Below are positions 1-7,477 of a stretch of DNA of 64,000 nucleotides, piece after piece. The notes under the pieces were generated by a model. It did no database searches, was not told where the DNA came from, and was given only the letters and a program-made list of their open reading frames with translations. The DNA comes from Bacteroidia bacterium (GTDB lineage: Bacteria; Bacteroidota; Bacteroidia; Flavobacteriales; Flavobacteriaceae), in the NCBI GenBank assembly GCA_030427735.1, contig JAUIBP010000005.1, positions 186,001-250,000 of the forward strand. The letters are read 5' to 3'. The stretch's first letter is position 1. Each line of letters opens with the position of its first letter. The translations under genes were made by a program, and so were the position numbers.

Positions 1-756
1 AAACGTGGACTGATAGGCCTGCGGATTTTTAAAAAAATCTTTAAGAGGCTTTGTCTTACCATCTATACGCGCATTATAATCTAACGCATCTATATTACAA
101 TACACAGGGGTGCTAAAACGCTCAGTTAAATATGCCTCGACACTCACTTTAGGAATTTTTAAAGCATCTAAAATTTCCATAGCACCATGAGCTACCTTTC
201 CGCCACCTGTTAATAAAATTCGCATATTTGGTACACTAAGTTGCTTGAGTTGCCTATTTAAAGCCTTTTGGTCTGCCAGTGTGTTGGCTTTTGGCAAATC
301 CCAACTCGCATGCTTAAGTCCCCAGGTTCTAAATGCGTTATAAGCTCCAACAATACCTGCATAACGACCAAACCCTATAAGGCGCATCCCCTTTTTATCG
401 ATTATGGTTTCGTGGTCGTATAGCGTTATGTTTTTTTCTAGCACAGCTTGTAACAGCCTTCTATTATAAGGTTGCTTTTTTATGGTATGCGAAAAAAAGA
501 AATACGATTTATTAGGGATTAAAGCTTCTACTGGAACTTCTTTTACTCCTAAAAACACATCGCAATCGGAAACATCTTTAACCACATTAAAACCTGCTAG
601 CTTATAAACTTCGTCTGGAAAAATTCTGATCTTAGATTTCTCGATTTTGAATTTTGCTTCTGGAAATTGCTGTTTTACCTGCAAGAGTGTACGCGGGCCA
701 AATACTACTCGTCTGTCTGGTGGGGTTTTACGTTCTTTAATAATTGCGAATTTCAT
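1..756 (-). CDS. Alanine/saccharopine dehydrogenase-like NAD(P)-dependent oxidoreductase, partial (5' part only)
   Basis: The reading frame opens with ATG at 756 (MKFAIIKERKTPPDRRV) and stays open for 252 codons to the window edge, so the C-terminal part is missing. The N-terminus looks like the alanine dehydrogenase / pyridine nucleotide transhydrogenase N-terminal domain: a KERKTPPDRRV segment, then VKEVP and a stretch FFFSHTIKKQ typical of the lysine-ketoglutarate reductase/saccharopine dehydrogenase branch. A glycine-rich segment near residue 185 (ILLTGGGKVAHGAMEIL) fits the start of a Rossmann NAD(P) fold. The family oxidises or reductively forms amino acids, but substrate cannot be read from this part. 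It is divergent from the tmRNA locus. Confidence is good for the superfamily and low for the substrate. Confidence 0.75.
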   Translation of the reverse strand, partial: MKFAIIKERKTPPDRRVVFGPRTLLQVKQQFPEAKFKIEKSKIRIFPDEVYKLAGFNVVKDVSDCDVFLGVKEVPVEALIPNKSYFFFSHTIKKQPYNRRLLQAVLEKNITLYDHETIIDKKGMRLIGFGRYAGIVGAYNAFRTWGLKHASWDLPKANTLADQKALNRQLKQLSVPNMRILLTGGGKVAHGAMEILDALKIPKVSVEAYLTERFSTPVYCNIDALDYNARIDGKTKPLKDFFKNPQAYQSTF

Positions 757-846
757 ACTGATGTTTTTAAGGTCTGACACGTTAGGGTAATGGCACAACT
801 TTTGTACTAAATTACACGGAAATGTAGGTTAAAACAAATTTTTTAA

Positions 847-854
847 TAGCTTTG
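847..854 (+). promoter_or_regulatory. Possible -7 promoter element for the tmRNA locus
   Basis: TAGCTTTG matches the Bacteroidota TAnnTTTG element exactly and faces the structured RNA and tmRNA. No TTG is found at the ideal 19 bp upstream, so this is tentative. Confidence 0.3.
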
Positions 855-897
855 CATTCCTTATTTTTTCTTATACTATATAAGTTTAAATGGTATT

Positions 898-978
898 GCG
901 TTAAGGATTGCAGCGGCATCCTTTTTAATTGATAAATTAAAAAGATATAGCGAAAAGCCTGCCCCGAAAGGGAACGCC
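898..978 (+). ncRNA. Structured RNA candidate just upstream of tmRNA
   Basis: The segment can fold into a closed multi-branch structure. GCGTT (898-902) pairs with AACGC (973-977). Inside it are GGAT/ATCC (905-908 with 918-921), a perfect 9-bp hairpin TTTTTAATT/AATTAAAAA with a 4-nt loop (922-943), and CCC/GGG with a 4-nt GAAA loop (963-972). There is no open reading frame. From memory, sequences with the same AGCGGCATCC and ATAGCGAAAAGCC blocks recur between genes in Flavobacteriaceae, and the Rfam family Flavo-1 would be the first to test. That identity is not verified here. It ends 17 nt before the tmRNA, so it could be an independent RNA, a terminator-like element, or a processed leader of pre-tmRNA. 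Confidence 0.5.
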
Positions 979-995
979 AAAATACTTACAACAAT

Positions 996-1388
996 GGGGT
1001 CGACTGGTTTTGACAGCGAGATGCATTGAACGGTAAGCACGTCGTGTAATGATTTTGAAACACGTTAAAGGCTAGATCACACTTTTAAACGGCGAGAATA
1101 ACTACGCTTTAGCTGCCTAATCTGAATTATAGTAAGATTGGCCTAGGCACACAAGGTGTGCAAGCTTTATGTCTCCGGTAAGCCTTGATTGGCGGCGTAC
1201 CATTTAGAGGCATCGTAAAAGTCAATATAGAAAGTTTGATGCTTTGGCTTACTTTCGAAATTTAAGAAGCTAAGTTGTAACTAGGTTGTCTTTAACCAGG
1301 TTGCAATCGAAAAAACAAGAAAAGAATAAGCGTGTAGAAAGCCCTTTGATCACTTGTTTGGACCCGAGTTCGATTCTCGGCGACTCCA
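996..1388 (+). ncRNA. ssrA: Transfer-messenger RNA (tmRNA)
   Basis: tmRNA rescues ribosomes stalled on broken mRNAs and tags the nascent protein for proteolysis. The 5' end GGGGTCG (996-1002) pairs over 7 bp, with one G-U, with CGACTCC (1381-1387) to form the tRNA-like acceptor stem, and a T-arm sequence GAGTTCGATTCTC precedes the 3' strand. The tag reading frame at 1091-1120 encodes GENNYALAA and a TAA stop, matching the tag type of Bacteroidota. After the discriminator base at 1388 the genome reads CA, so the terminal CCA is not encoded and must be added by nucleotidyltransferase. It is followed by an intrinsic terminator. An apparent open frame at 1286-1519 is only a shadow of this RNA. 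Confidence 0.96.
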
Positions 1389-1396
1389 CATTAAAC

Positions 1397-1435
1397 AACC
1401 CTAAATTCTTCTCTTTTAAGTGTTTAGGGTTTTAT
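1397..1435 (+). terminator. Intrinsic terminator of tmRNA
   Basis: A perfect 9-bp stem AACCCTAAA (1397-1405) / TTTAGGGTT (1423-1431) is followed by a T-rich run, directly after the mature tmRNA 3' end. Confidence 0.75.
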
Positions 1436-1520
1436 TTAAAAACATCTAGGCAGCTAATTAATTTTCATTCTACTCATACACCTGAATTTGAAGTATTAAA
1501 ACAACTACCTAAAATATGAT

Positions 1521-2213
1521 TCACAATCGCAACAACACATTAGGATCTGGACAATTGGTTTTGTAAAATTCTAAATCGGTTTTACTGGCAACACCAGGGT
1601 AATCGCCAGAATAATCCTGAATATCTTTAATAATTTGAAAATGTAAATGTGGCGGATAATCGCCATTAACAGTAGCATCGCCTAGAGTTCCTAAAACCGC
1701 TCCACCAACAAATTTTTGCCCTACTTTTAAGTTAGTAATAGACGCTAAACTTAAATGGCCATAAAGGGTAAAAAATTCAACACCAAAAAATCGATGCTTC
1801 AAAATAATGGTTGGTCCATAATCGCCATAATTGGTATTGTTCTTAAAGCTATGTACTTCGCCTTCTAAAATCGCACAAACCGGAGTTCCTGCATCGCACC
1901 AAAAATCTATACCTAAATGAATATTCCTTTCGGTAGCAACATCACCCGCATTAAAATAACTACTCCTTTGGTACAATTGGCGCACCTCTAAATAGCCACC
2001 ATAAGCAACATCTGCTTGCGCTGTATCTAGATAAGCCTGAATATAGTTGTTTAAATCTTCGGAAGACGCCAAATTTACATGACTTAAATCTGAATTTTGA
2101 GTAGATAAATCAATAGGAATGAATTTATGTTCCCCTTCCACCCTATCTTTCAAAACTAATAATCTATTTGTGCTTAGCTGTTTTAATAGCTCTAAAAAAG
2201 TACTTGAAGCCAT
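1521..2213 (-). CDS. M23 (LytM-type) peptidase domain protein
   Basis: This 230-residue protein carries a C-terminal M23 zinc metallopeptidase domain. Visible ligands and motifs are HLGIDFW (His99 and Asp103), YGHLS (His153) and PPHLHF (His189, His191), the usual H-x3-D ... H-x-H pattern. The family cleaves peptide cross-links of peptidoglycan or glycine-rich peptides. No clear signal peptide or membrane segment is seen at the N-terminus, so a cytosolic or non-classical location is possible. The roughly 90 N-terminal residues are not a domain I recognise. Related flavobacterial M23 domains occur fused to aminotransferase/kinase modules; here the domain is free-standing. It lies alone on the minus strand, with a -7-like box at 2229-2236. 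Confidence 0.85.
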   Translation of the reverse strand: MASSTFLELLKQLSTNRLLVLKDRVEGEHKFIPIDLSTQNSDLSHVNLASSEDLNNYIQAYLDTAQADVAYGGYLEVRQLYQRSSYFNAGDVATERNIHLGIDFWCDAGTPVCAILEGEVHSFKNNTNYGDYGPTIILKHRFFGVEFFTLYGHLSLASITNLKVGQKFVGGAVLGTLGDATVNGDYPPHLHFQIIKDIQDYSGDYPGVASKTDLEFYKTNCPDPNVLLRL

Positions 2214-2228
2214 ACCTTAATTTTCTTC

Positions 2229-2236
2229 CAAAAATA
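2229..2236 (-). promoter_or_regulatory. Putative -7 element for the M23 peptidase gene
   Basis: Read on the minus strand this is TATTTTTG, an exact TAnnTTTG match 15 nt upstream of the ATG. No TTG is present at the ideal distance. Confidence 0.35.
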
Positions 2237-2324
2237 TAAATTTGAAAAACAGACGCTTACCCTTTAGCAATAAATATTTCGCGAGTAATTGCTCAAAGCA
2301 CATTAAAATCCCCCTTTTAAAGCG

Positions 2325-2332
2325 TATTTTTG
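2325..2332 (+). promoter_or_regulatory. Putative -7 element for the outer-membrane barrel gene
   Basis: TATTTTTG fits TAnnTTTG and ends 24 nt before the ATG at 2357. The upstream -33 position has TTA rather than TTG. Confidence 0.4.
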
Positions 2333-2356
2333 CAAAAACAACTTAATTAATTATAC

Positions 2357-3220
2357 ATGAAAAAGCTAACATTTTTAGGCATTGGCTTGTTATTCAGCGC
2401 CATGTCTTACGGACAATTTCAAATCTCTGCCAGCACAGGTTATGCCATTGGTAGTGCAGAAATGAAATTAGGCGAAAAAGCAAACGCTTCTACTACAGAA
2501 AACTCTTACGGAAGCTATGGTGAAGGTTTAAATTTTCAGTTACGCGGGACTTATTTTTTTAACGATAATTTTGGTGCAGATTTAGGTTTTGGCTACTTAC
2601 ACGGTGCTGACCAAACCGTTTCTAAAGTCGATTTACCAAACCAACAAATAGAAGCTATTGCCCGTGCACGTGCCTATGGCGCATCGCTATCTTTGGTTTA
2701 CAAGTTTACAAACAACCTTTACGGACGCTTTGGAGCTTTAATAAAAGTAGGTGGAAAAACGGAAGCTGTTGTACATCAGACTTCGGTGTTTTCAGATCCT
2801 GAAACAGAAGCTTTAGGCCTACCTTCTGGCTCGTATTCGGAGACCAATTATGTAGAAGATTTCCACGGTAAATTCCCTTTAGGCTTTGTAGGTGCTTTAG
2901 GTTACCGTTTCGAACTAAACTCTAATTTTAGCCTTTTTGCTGAAGCCGAATATTACGGTATAAGTTTAAAACGTAAAGATTCTGAAATTACAGAATTCAA
3001 TACCAATATTGTGCTTCCAAACGGCGATGTGGCTGTTGAAGGTTTTTATAATTTAGATAATCTACCAGAAGGCTATGTAAAAAAATCTACCTATGTAGAC
3101 GAATTACCAAACAACAATACCGATCCGTCTAAAAAGCTATCGCAAAAGGTACCTTACTCCTCATTCGGCATTAATTTTGGTGTCACCTACACCTTCAAAA
3201 AATCAGAAAAAACCATGTAA
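2357..3220 (+). CDS. Outer-membrane beta-barrel protein
   Basis: The 287-residue product starts with a classical signal peptide (MKKLTFLGIGLLFSAMSYGQ) whose cleavage would leave a mature N-terminus of FQISASTGYAIGSAEMK. The rest is a run of alternating hydrophobic/aromatic strands (for example FQLRGTYFFNDNFGADLGFGY, split here as FQLRGTYFF and FGADLGFGYL; SLSLVYKFTNNLYGRFG; GFVGALGYRFELNSNFSLFAEAEY) ending in GVTYTFKKSEKTM, the strand-terminating pattern of small porin-like barrels. It would sit in the outer membrane. Function is unknown; the family includes OmpA/OmpW-like barrels. It is a single gene with its own promoter and terminator. Confidence 0.8.
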   Translation: MKKLTFLGIGLLFSAMSYGQFQISASTGYAIGSAEMKLGEKANASTTENSYGSYGEGLNFQLRGTYFFNDNFGADLGFGYLHGADQTVSKVDLPNQQIEAIARARAYGASLSLVYKFTNNLYGRFGALIKVGGKTEAVVHQTSVFSDPETEALGLPSGSYSETNYVEDFHGKFPLGFVGALGYRFELNSNFSLFAEAEYYGISLKRKDSEITEFNTNIVLPNGDVAVEGFYNLDNLPEGYVKKSTYVDELPNNNTDPSKKLSQKVPYSSFGINFGVTYTFKKSEKTM

Positions 3221-3221
3221 C

Positions 3222-3252
3222 AAAAATGCCTATTTTTAATAGGCATTTTTTT
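3222..3252 (+). terminator. Strong intrinsic terminator after the barrel gene
   Basis: A perfect 13-bp stem AAAAATGCCTATT (3222-3234) / AATAGGCATTTTT (3238-3250) with a 3-nt loop is followed by further T residues. Confidence 0.9.
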
Positions 3253-3270
3253 ATGGATTAAAATTACTAT

Positions 3271-4218
3271 ATGACCGACATTATAGCTCAAACCGAACGA
3301 CTGTATTTAAGACCACTTACAGTAGATGATGCACCACATTTCTACCACATGAATGCAGATGAAGAGGTTTTAAAATACACTGGAGACAACGCTTTTTGCT
3401 CTATTGAAGCGGCAGCAGAATTTTTAAAAAACTACCCAGATTACAAAGTAAACAACATGGGGAGATGGGCCGTTTGCCTTAAAGACAACAACACGTTTTT
3501 AGGTTGGTGCGGATTGAAATTTCATAAAAAGGATAATTATGTTGAAGTAGGCTATCGTTTTTACAAAAAATATTGGAATAAAGGTTACGCCACCGAAAGT
3601 TGCAAAGCAGCAATAAATTATGGGTTTGAAACCCTAAAACTACAAACTATATACGCCCATGCACATCGCGATAACACAAAATCGCAACGGGTGTTACTAA
3701 AATGTGGATTAACAAAAATAGATGAAGCGATTTACGACAACCAGCCAGCTTACCTTTATAAAATAAACAATCCGTTTGTAACTATCACAAACATTTCTGC
3801 TTTAGAAACCTACGCTGTTAGACATCCTGTTTTACGCCCAGGAAGACCGCTTGAAGATTGCGCTTTTGTTGACGATAATGCTCCAAAAACATTTCATTTA
3901 GGTATATATTTTAAACAAAATCTGGTAGGTGTTGTTAGCTTTTTAAAACAAACTCATAAGGATTTTAAAGATCCATCGCAATATCAGCTTCGTGGTATGG
4001 CCATATTAAAATCGTTTCAAAGATTAGATTTCGGAAAATTACTAGTTCAGGAAGGCGAAAAACAAGTTAATAAAAGAACAGGGACTTTCATTTGGCTTAA
4101 CGCACGGGAAATTGCAGTTCCTTTCTATAAAAAACAAGGCTATACCATATATGGTGACGCCTTCGATATTCCTAAAATTGGAGCACATTTTACGATGATA
4201 AAATCAATATCCCTATAA
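3271..4218 (+). CDS. Tandem GNAT-family acetyltransferase (two fused domains)
   Basis: The protein has 315 residues, nearly twice the length of a single GNAT enzyme. Residues 1 to about 165 resemble the RimJ/RimL branch: ERLYLRPLTVDDA at the start, a central VEVGYRFYKKYWNKGYATES acetyl-CoA binding region, and a C-terminal AHRDNTKSQRVLLKCGL. Residues from about 170 to the end form a second GNAT: RHPVLRPGRPLEDC, a core with LRGMAILKSFQRLDFGKLLV, and NAREIAVPFYKKQGYTIYGD. The second half therefore resembles the free-standing GNAT proteins that begin with VLRPG. Substrates are unknown. It follows the barrel gene's terminator and precedes the next gene by 9 bp, so the two are probably co-transcribed. 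Confidence 0.85.
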   Translation: MTDIIAQTERLYLRPLTVDDAPHFYHMNADEEVLKYTGDNAFCSIEAAAEFLKNYPDYKVNNMGRWAVCLKDNNTFLGWCGLKFHKKDNYVEVGYRFYKKYWNKGYATESCKAAINYGFETLKLQTIYAHAHRDNTKSQRVLLKCGLTKIDEAIYDNQPAYLYKINNPFVTITNISALETYAVRHPVLRPGRPLEDCAFVDDNAPKTFHLGIYFKQNLVGVVSFLKQTHKDFKDPSQYQLRGMAILKSFQRLDFGKLLVQEGEKQVNKRTGTFIWLNAREIAVPFYKKQGYTIYGDAFDIPKIGAHFTMIKSISL

Positions 4219-4227
4219 AATTAAATC

Positions 4228-5229
4228 ATGGATTCTTTAACTCAAATTGTATTAGGTGCCGCCGTGGGCGAAGTTGTTTTAGGCAAACATATTGGCAATA
4301 AAGCCATGTTGTATGGTGCAATTGCTGGGACTATTCCTGATTTAGATGTTTTTACATCTCATTTTACCAATACGGCAACTGCCTTATCTATTCATCGAGG
4401 AATCACACATTCGTTACTTTTTGCCTTAATTTTTGGACCTCTTTGCGGCATAATAGTTTCGCATTTCGAAAACTACAAAGATATTGGTAAATGGAGCCTA
4501 CTGTTCTTTTTAGGATTTTTAACTCACGCCCTGTTAGACATACACACCACTTGGGGCACTCAATTCTTTTGGCCGCTGCCTTACAAAATTGCTTTACAAA
4601 CTATTTTTGTTATAGATCCGCTGTATACACTCCCCTTTTTAATTTGTTTGTTGTTGGCCATGTTTCAAAATCGGACATCAAAAAAAAGACGGTTTTATAC
4701 AACTTTAGGACTTAGTTTAAGCTCAGCTTACCTAATACTTACCTATGGTTTAAAATGGCTGGCCTTTCAACAATTTGAACAGGCATTACAAATACAAAAT
4801 ATTACTTATTTAAAACTAGACACTAGACCTGCGCCTTTAAACACCATTTTATGGAATGCCAATGTAGAAACAGAAGATGCTTACTTATTGGGGCAATATT
4901 CATTTTTTGATACGCAACCCATAACGTTTAACCGTTTCCCTAAAAATCATCATCTTATTAAAGCGTATTTAAACGATAAGTCGGTACAAAACATGATTAA
5001 CATTACAAATGGATGGTACACGATAACTAAAGAAAATGGAAGTTTATATTTTAATGATTTAAGATTCGGATTGTACGATATGTCTGAAAATTCAACCAAT
5101 TTTGTATTTAAATATCTTATGGTTCCAAATACAACCAATAATGAAGTCGAATTTATTGAAGCACCAAAAACACCTGTAAATGGCCAAGAGTTACTTACAG
5201 AATTATGGCTTAGAGTTAAAGGCAATTAA
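4228..5229 (+). CDS. Membrane-bound metal-dependent hydrolase, DUF457/YdjM-like
   Basis: The 333-residue protein begins MDSLTQIVLGAAVGE, a signature start of this family, followed by GTIPDLDV (aspartates near 38-40), HRGITHS (His56, His61) and THALLDIHTTWG (His102, Asp106), the conserved metal-binding set. Several hydrophobic segments in the first 180 residues (about 62-80, 92-105, 127-145, 158-175) indicate an inner-membrane protein; the C-terminal 150 residues are soluble. Members have been linked to LexA-regulated or phospholipase-like activities, but the reaction is not established. It lies 9 bp after the tandem acetyltransferase in the same orientation. Confidence 0.8.
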   Translation: MDSLTQIVLGAAVGEVVLGKHIGNKAMLYGAIAGTIPDLDVFTSHFTNTATALSIHRGITHSLLFALIFGPLCGIIVSHFENYKDIGKWSLLFFLGFLTHALLDIHTTWGTQFFWPLPYKIALQTIFVIDPLYTLPFLICLLLAMFQNRTSKKRRFYTTLGLSLSSAYLILTYGLKWLAFQQFEQALQIQNITYLKLDTRPAPLNTILWNANVETEDAYLLGQYSFFDTQPITFNRFPKNHHLIKAYLNDKSVQNMINITNGWYTITKENGSLYFNDLRFGLYDMSENSTNFVFKYLMVPNTTNNEVEFIEAPKTPVNGQELLTELWLRVKGN

Positions 5230-5250
5230 TCTATCCCAAAATACACCAAT

Positions 5251-5285
5251 AAAAAAAGCCTTAGAATGACTTCAAGGCTTTTTTT
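5251..5285 (+). terminator. Intrinsic terminator after the DUF457 gene
   Basis: A 12-bp perfect stem AAAAAAAGCCTT (5251-5262) / AAGGCTTTTTTT (5274-5285). A- and T-runs on both sides mean it could also work on the minus strand. Confidence 0.85.
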
Positions 5286-5321
5286 GTGACACAACATTAA
5301 TAACTAAAGTTAATTGCAACA

Positions 5322-5350
5322 AAAAAGCTTCTCTAATCGAGAAGCTTTTT
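5322..5350 (-). terminator. Intrinsic terminator of rpsT
   Basis: A perfect 12-bp stem AAAAAGCTTCTC (5322-5333) / GAGAAGCTTTTT (5339-5350) with a 5-nt loop lies 25 bp beyond the rpsT stop codon, with T-runs on the outgoing minus strand. Confidence 0.85.
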
Positions 5351-5374
5351 GTTATTATATAACTTGATAAGTTC

Positions 5375-5626
5375 TTATAAAGAAGCTACGTGCTTAGATA
5401 AACCTGATTTTAGGTTTGCTGCTTTATTAGCGTGAATAATATTTTTCTTCGCTAATTTATCAATCATAGAAACTACGTTTGAATATAAAGCTTCTGCTTC
5501 TTCTTTAGTTCCAGCTTCACGTAACTTTTTAATAGCATTACGAGTCGTCTTATGCTGATATCTATTTCTTAAACGCTTAGCTTCGTTGCTTCTGATTCTC
5601 TTTAATGATGACTTATGATTTGCCAT
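5375..5626 (-). CDS. rpsT: 30S ribosomal protein S20
   Basis: The 83-residue basic protein [20 protein letters not shown]... has the full S20 pattern ([49 protein letters not shown]), which binds 16S rRNA early in 30S assembly. Length is normal for the family. It is 26 bp downstream of a tRNA-Glu gene on the same strand, with no terminator between them, so the tRNA and rpsT probably share a transcript driven by the tandem promoters at 5745-5864. A strong terminator follows. Confidence 0.97.
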   Translation of the reverse strand: MANHKSSLKRIRSNEAKRLRNRYQHKTTRNAIKKLREAGTKEEAEALYSNVVSMIDKLAKKNIIHANKAANLKSGLSKHVASL

Positions 5627-5652
5627 TTTAATTCTTTCTTATTAAATGATTG

Positions 5653-5724
5653 TAGCCCGTAGGGGAATCGAACCCCTCTTACCAGGATGAAAACCTGGCG
5701 TCCTAGCCGATAGACGAACGGGCC
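5653..5724 (-). tRNA. tRNA-Glu (anticodon UUC)
   Basis: On the minus strand the acceptor stem GGCCCGT pairs with ACGGGCT (first pair G-U), the anticodon stem CCAGG/CCTGG encloses TTTTCAT giving anticodon TTC, and the T-arm reads GGGGTTCGATTCCCC. Length is 72 nt including the discriminator A. The genomic bases after the discriminator are CA, so CCA is not fully encoded. It lies 26 bp ahead of rpsT. Confidence 0.96.
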
Positions 5725-5744
5725 ATTGTTTTTTTTTGAGTGTG

Positions 5745-5774
5745 CAAATTTAAAACTTATTTTTTAATCTGCAA
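5745..5774 (-). promoter_or_regulatory. Proximal promoter P2 of the tRNA-Glu/rpsT unit
   Basis: On the minus strand there is TTG (5774-5772), 19 bp, then TAAATTTG (5752-5745). Both elements and the spacing fit the Bacteroidota primary sigma consensus. Transcription would start about 15 nt before the tRNA. Confidence 0.65.
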
Positions 5775-5834
5775 AACATTTTTTCAAAAAACTTCAATGT
5801 GATATTTTTTATTTCTGTTATCGCATTGCGGGTG

Positions 5835-5864
5835 CAAATATACAACCTATTTTTAATCTCGCAA
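5835..5864 (-). promoter_or_regulatory. Distal promoter P1 of the tRNA-Glu/rpsT unit
   Basis: On the minus strand there is TTG (5864-5862), 19 bp, then TATATTTG (5842-5835). The surrounding 35 bp closely resemble the P2 region 90 bp downstream, suggesting a duplicated promoter. It lies between the proS stop and P2. Confidence 0.6.
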
Positions 5865-5897
5865 TAGCTAAATCAACTTTTTTTAAAAAAAATTAAT

Positions 5898-7376
5898 TTA
5901 ATAGGCTTTTGCAAACAACACTCGCTTTAAAGATGGCTTTCCAGAATACACACAAACCCCTTCTTCTTCTACTGCATCTAATGGTATACAACGAATAGTA
6001 GCCTTGGTAATTTCCTTAATTTTATCTTCGGTCTCTGCGGTACCATCCCAGTGTGCCGAAACGAAACCACCTTTATTTTCTATAACTGTTTTAAACTCTT
6101 CAAAAGTATCTACCTTAGTAGTATGCTCTGCCCTATAGTTTAAAGCCTTATTAAACAAAGTATCCTGTATTTCGGTCATCAAACCTTCAACAACATTGGT
6201 AAGTATATCTAAAGACACAATTTCTTTTGTTAAGGTATCTCGTCTTGCTAACTCTACAGTACCATTTTGTAAATCTTTAGGCCCTATTGCAATACGCAAA
6301 GGCACACCTTGCAATTCGTGCTGAGCAAATTTTGCTCCAGGCCTGAATGTCGTTCTATCATCATATTTAACCGAAATATGCTTAGCTCTTAAATCGCTCA
6401 TAATAAGCTTAGCTATTTTAGATATTTCCTCGAACTCTTCGTCGGTTTTGAAAATAGGAACAATTACCACCTGATTTGGTGCTAGATTAGGAGGCAAAAC
6501 CAGACCGTGGTCATCGCTATGCGTCATAATTAAAGCCCCCATCAATCGAGTAGACACTCCCCACGATGTGGCCCACACATAATCTTGCTTACCTTCTTTT
6601 GAAGTATATTTAACATCGAAAGCTTTAGCAAAATTTTGCCCCAAGAAATGAGAAGTTCCTGCTTGCAAGGCTTTTCCGTCCTGCATTAAGGCTTCTATAC
6701 AATAGGTATCCTCGGCACCAGCAAAACGTTCGCTTTCCGTTTTCACCCCTTGTATAACTGGGATAGCCATAAAATTTTCAACAAAATCGGCATAAACCGT
6801 ATTCATTAACTGAGCCTCTTCTAAAGCTTCGGCCTTTGTTTCGTGTGCCGTATGCCCTTCTTGCCATAAAAATTCGGCTGTTCTTAAAAACAAACGCGTA
6901 CGCATTTCCCAACGCACGACATTGGCCCACTGATTAATTTTTAACGGAAGATCTCTATAGGATTGAATCCATCCCTTATAAGTATTCCAAATAATAGCTT
7001 CACTGGTTGGTCTTACCACCAATTCTTCTTCCAGCCTTGCTTCTGGATCTACGCGCAACTTACCAGGCTTATCTGGATCGTTTTGCAATCTATAATGTGT
7101 TACCACAGCACACTCTTTGGCAAAACCTTCGGCATTCTTTTCTTCTGCTTCGAATAAACTTTTGGGAACAAACAATGGGAAATATGCATTCTCATGTCCT
7201 GTTTCTTTAAACATTCTATCCAACTCGGCTCTCATTTTCTCCCAAATAGCAAACCCATATGGTTTGATTACCATACACCCTCTTACAGCTGAGTTCTCTG
7301 CTAAATCTGCCTTGACTACCAGTTCGTTATACCATTTTGAGTAGTCTTCTACTCTACTTGTCAGTTTTTTACTCAT
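5898..7376 (-). CDS. proS: Prolyl-tRNA synthetase
   Basis: The 492-residue enzyme charges tRNA-Pro. It belongs to the shorter archaeal/Thermus-like type ([20 protein letters not shown] start, no editing insertion), with class II motifs visible: [16 protein letters not shown], the RPTSEA motif and [15 protein letters not shown]-like region (here [15 protein letters not shown]), EGHTAH, and [15 protein letters not shown]; a C-terminal anticodon-binding and zinc-like domain ends [17 protein letters not shown] take the ATG at 7376 as start. A TTG six codons upstream is in frame but overlaps promoter-like bases. It faces the divergent lipoprotein gene at 7478. Confidence 0.95.
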   Translation of the reverse strand: MSKKLTSRVEDYSKWYNELVVKADLAENSAVRGCMVIKPYGFAIWEKMRAELDRMFKETGHENAYFPLFVPKSLFEAEEKNAEGFAKECAVVTHYRLQNDPDKPGKLRVDPEARLEEELVVRPTSEAIIWNTYKGWIQSYRDLPLKINQWANVVRWEMRTRLFLRTAEFLWQEGHTAHETKAEALEEAQLMNTVYADFVENFMAIPVIQGVKTESERFAGAEDTYCIEALMQDGKALQAGTSHFLGQNFAKAFDVKYTSKEGKQDYVWATSWGVSTRLMGALIMTHSDDHGLVLPPNLAPNQVVIVPIFKTDEEFEEISKIAKLIMSDLRAKHISVKYDDRTTFRPGAKFAQHELQGVPLRIAIGPKDLQNGTVELARRDTLTKEIVSLDILTNVVEGLMTEIQDTLFNKALNYRAEHTTKVDTFEEFKTVIENKGGFVSAHWDGTAETEDKIKEITKATIRCIPLDAVEEEGVCVYSGKPSLKRVLFAKAY

Positions 7377-7440
7377 ATCTTTGTTTTGGCACAAATATTG
7401 CGACTATGTTAAATACACTTAATAGTTCGGCAAAACTAAT

Positions 7441-7448
7441 TATTTTTG
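7441..7448 (+). promoter_or_regulatory. -7 element of the Gly/Trp/Tyr-rich lipoprotein gene
   Basis: TATTTTTG is an exact TAnnTTTG match. An ATG at 7451 sits only 2 nt beyond it and would probably lie at or before the transcription start, which supports the ATG at 7478 as the true start. Confidence 0.5.
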
Positions 7449-7477
7449 TTATGTTCAACAATAAAATTAATCTCGAT

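Noticed and set aside
1286-1519. Open frame of 77 residues after tmRNA body
   Set aside because: It overlaps the 3' half of tmRNA and its terminator; no known protein pattern.
7337-7477. N-terminal extension of the Gly/Trp/Tyr-rich lipoprotein
   Set aside because: It overlaps proS and the -7 box. The ATG at 7478 gives a proper lipoprotein signal.
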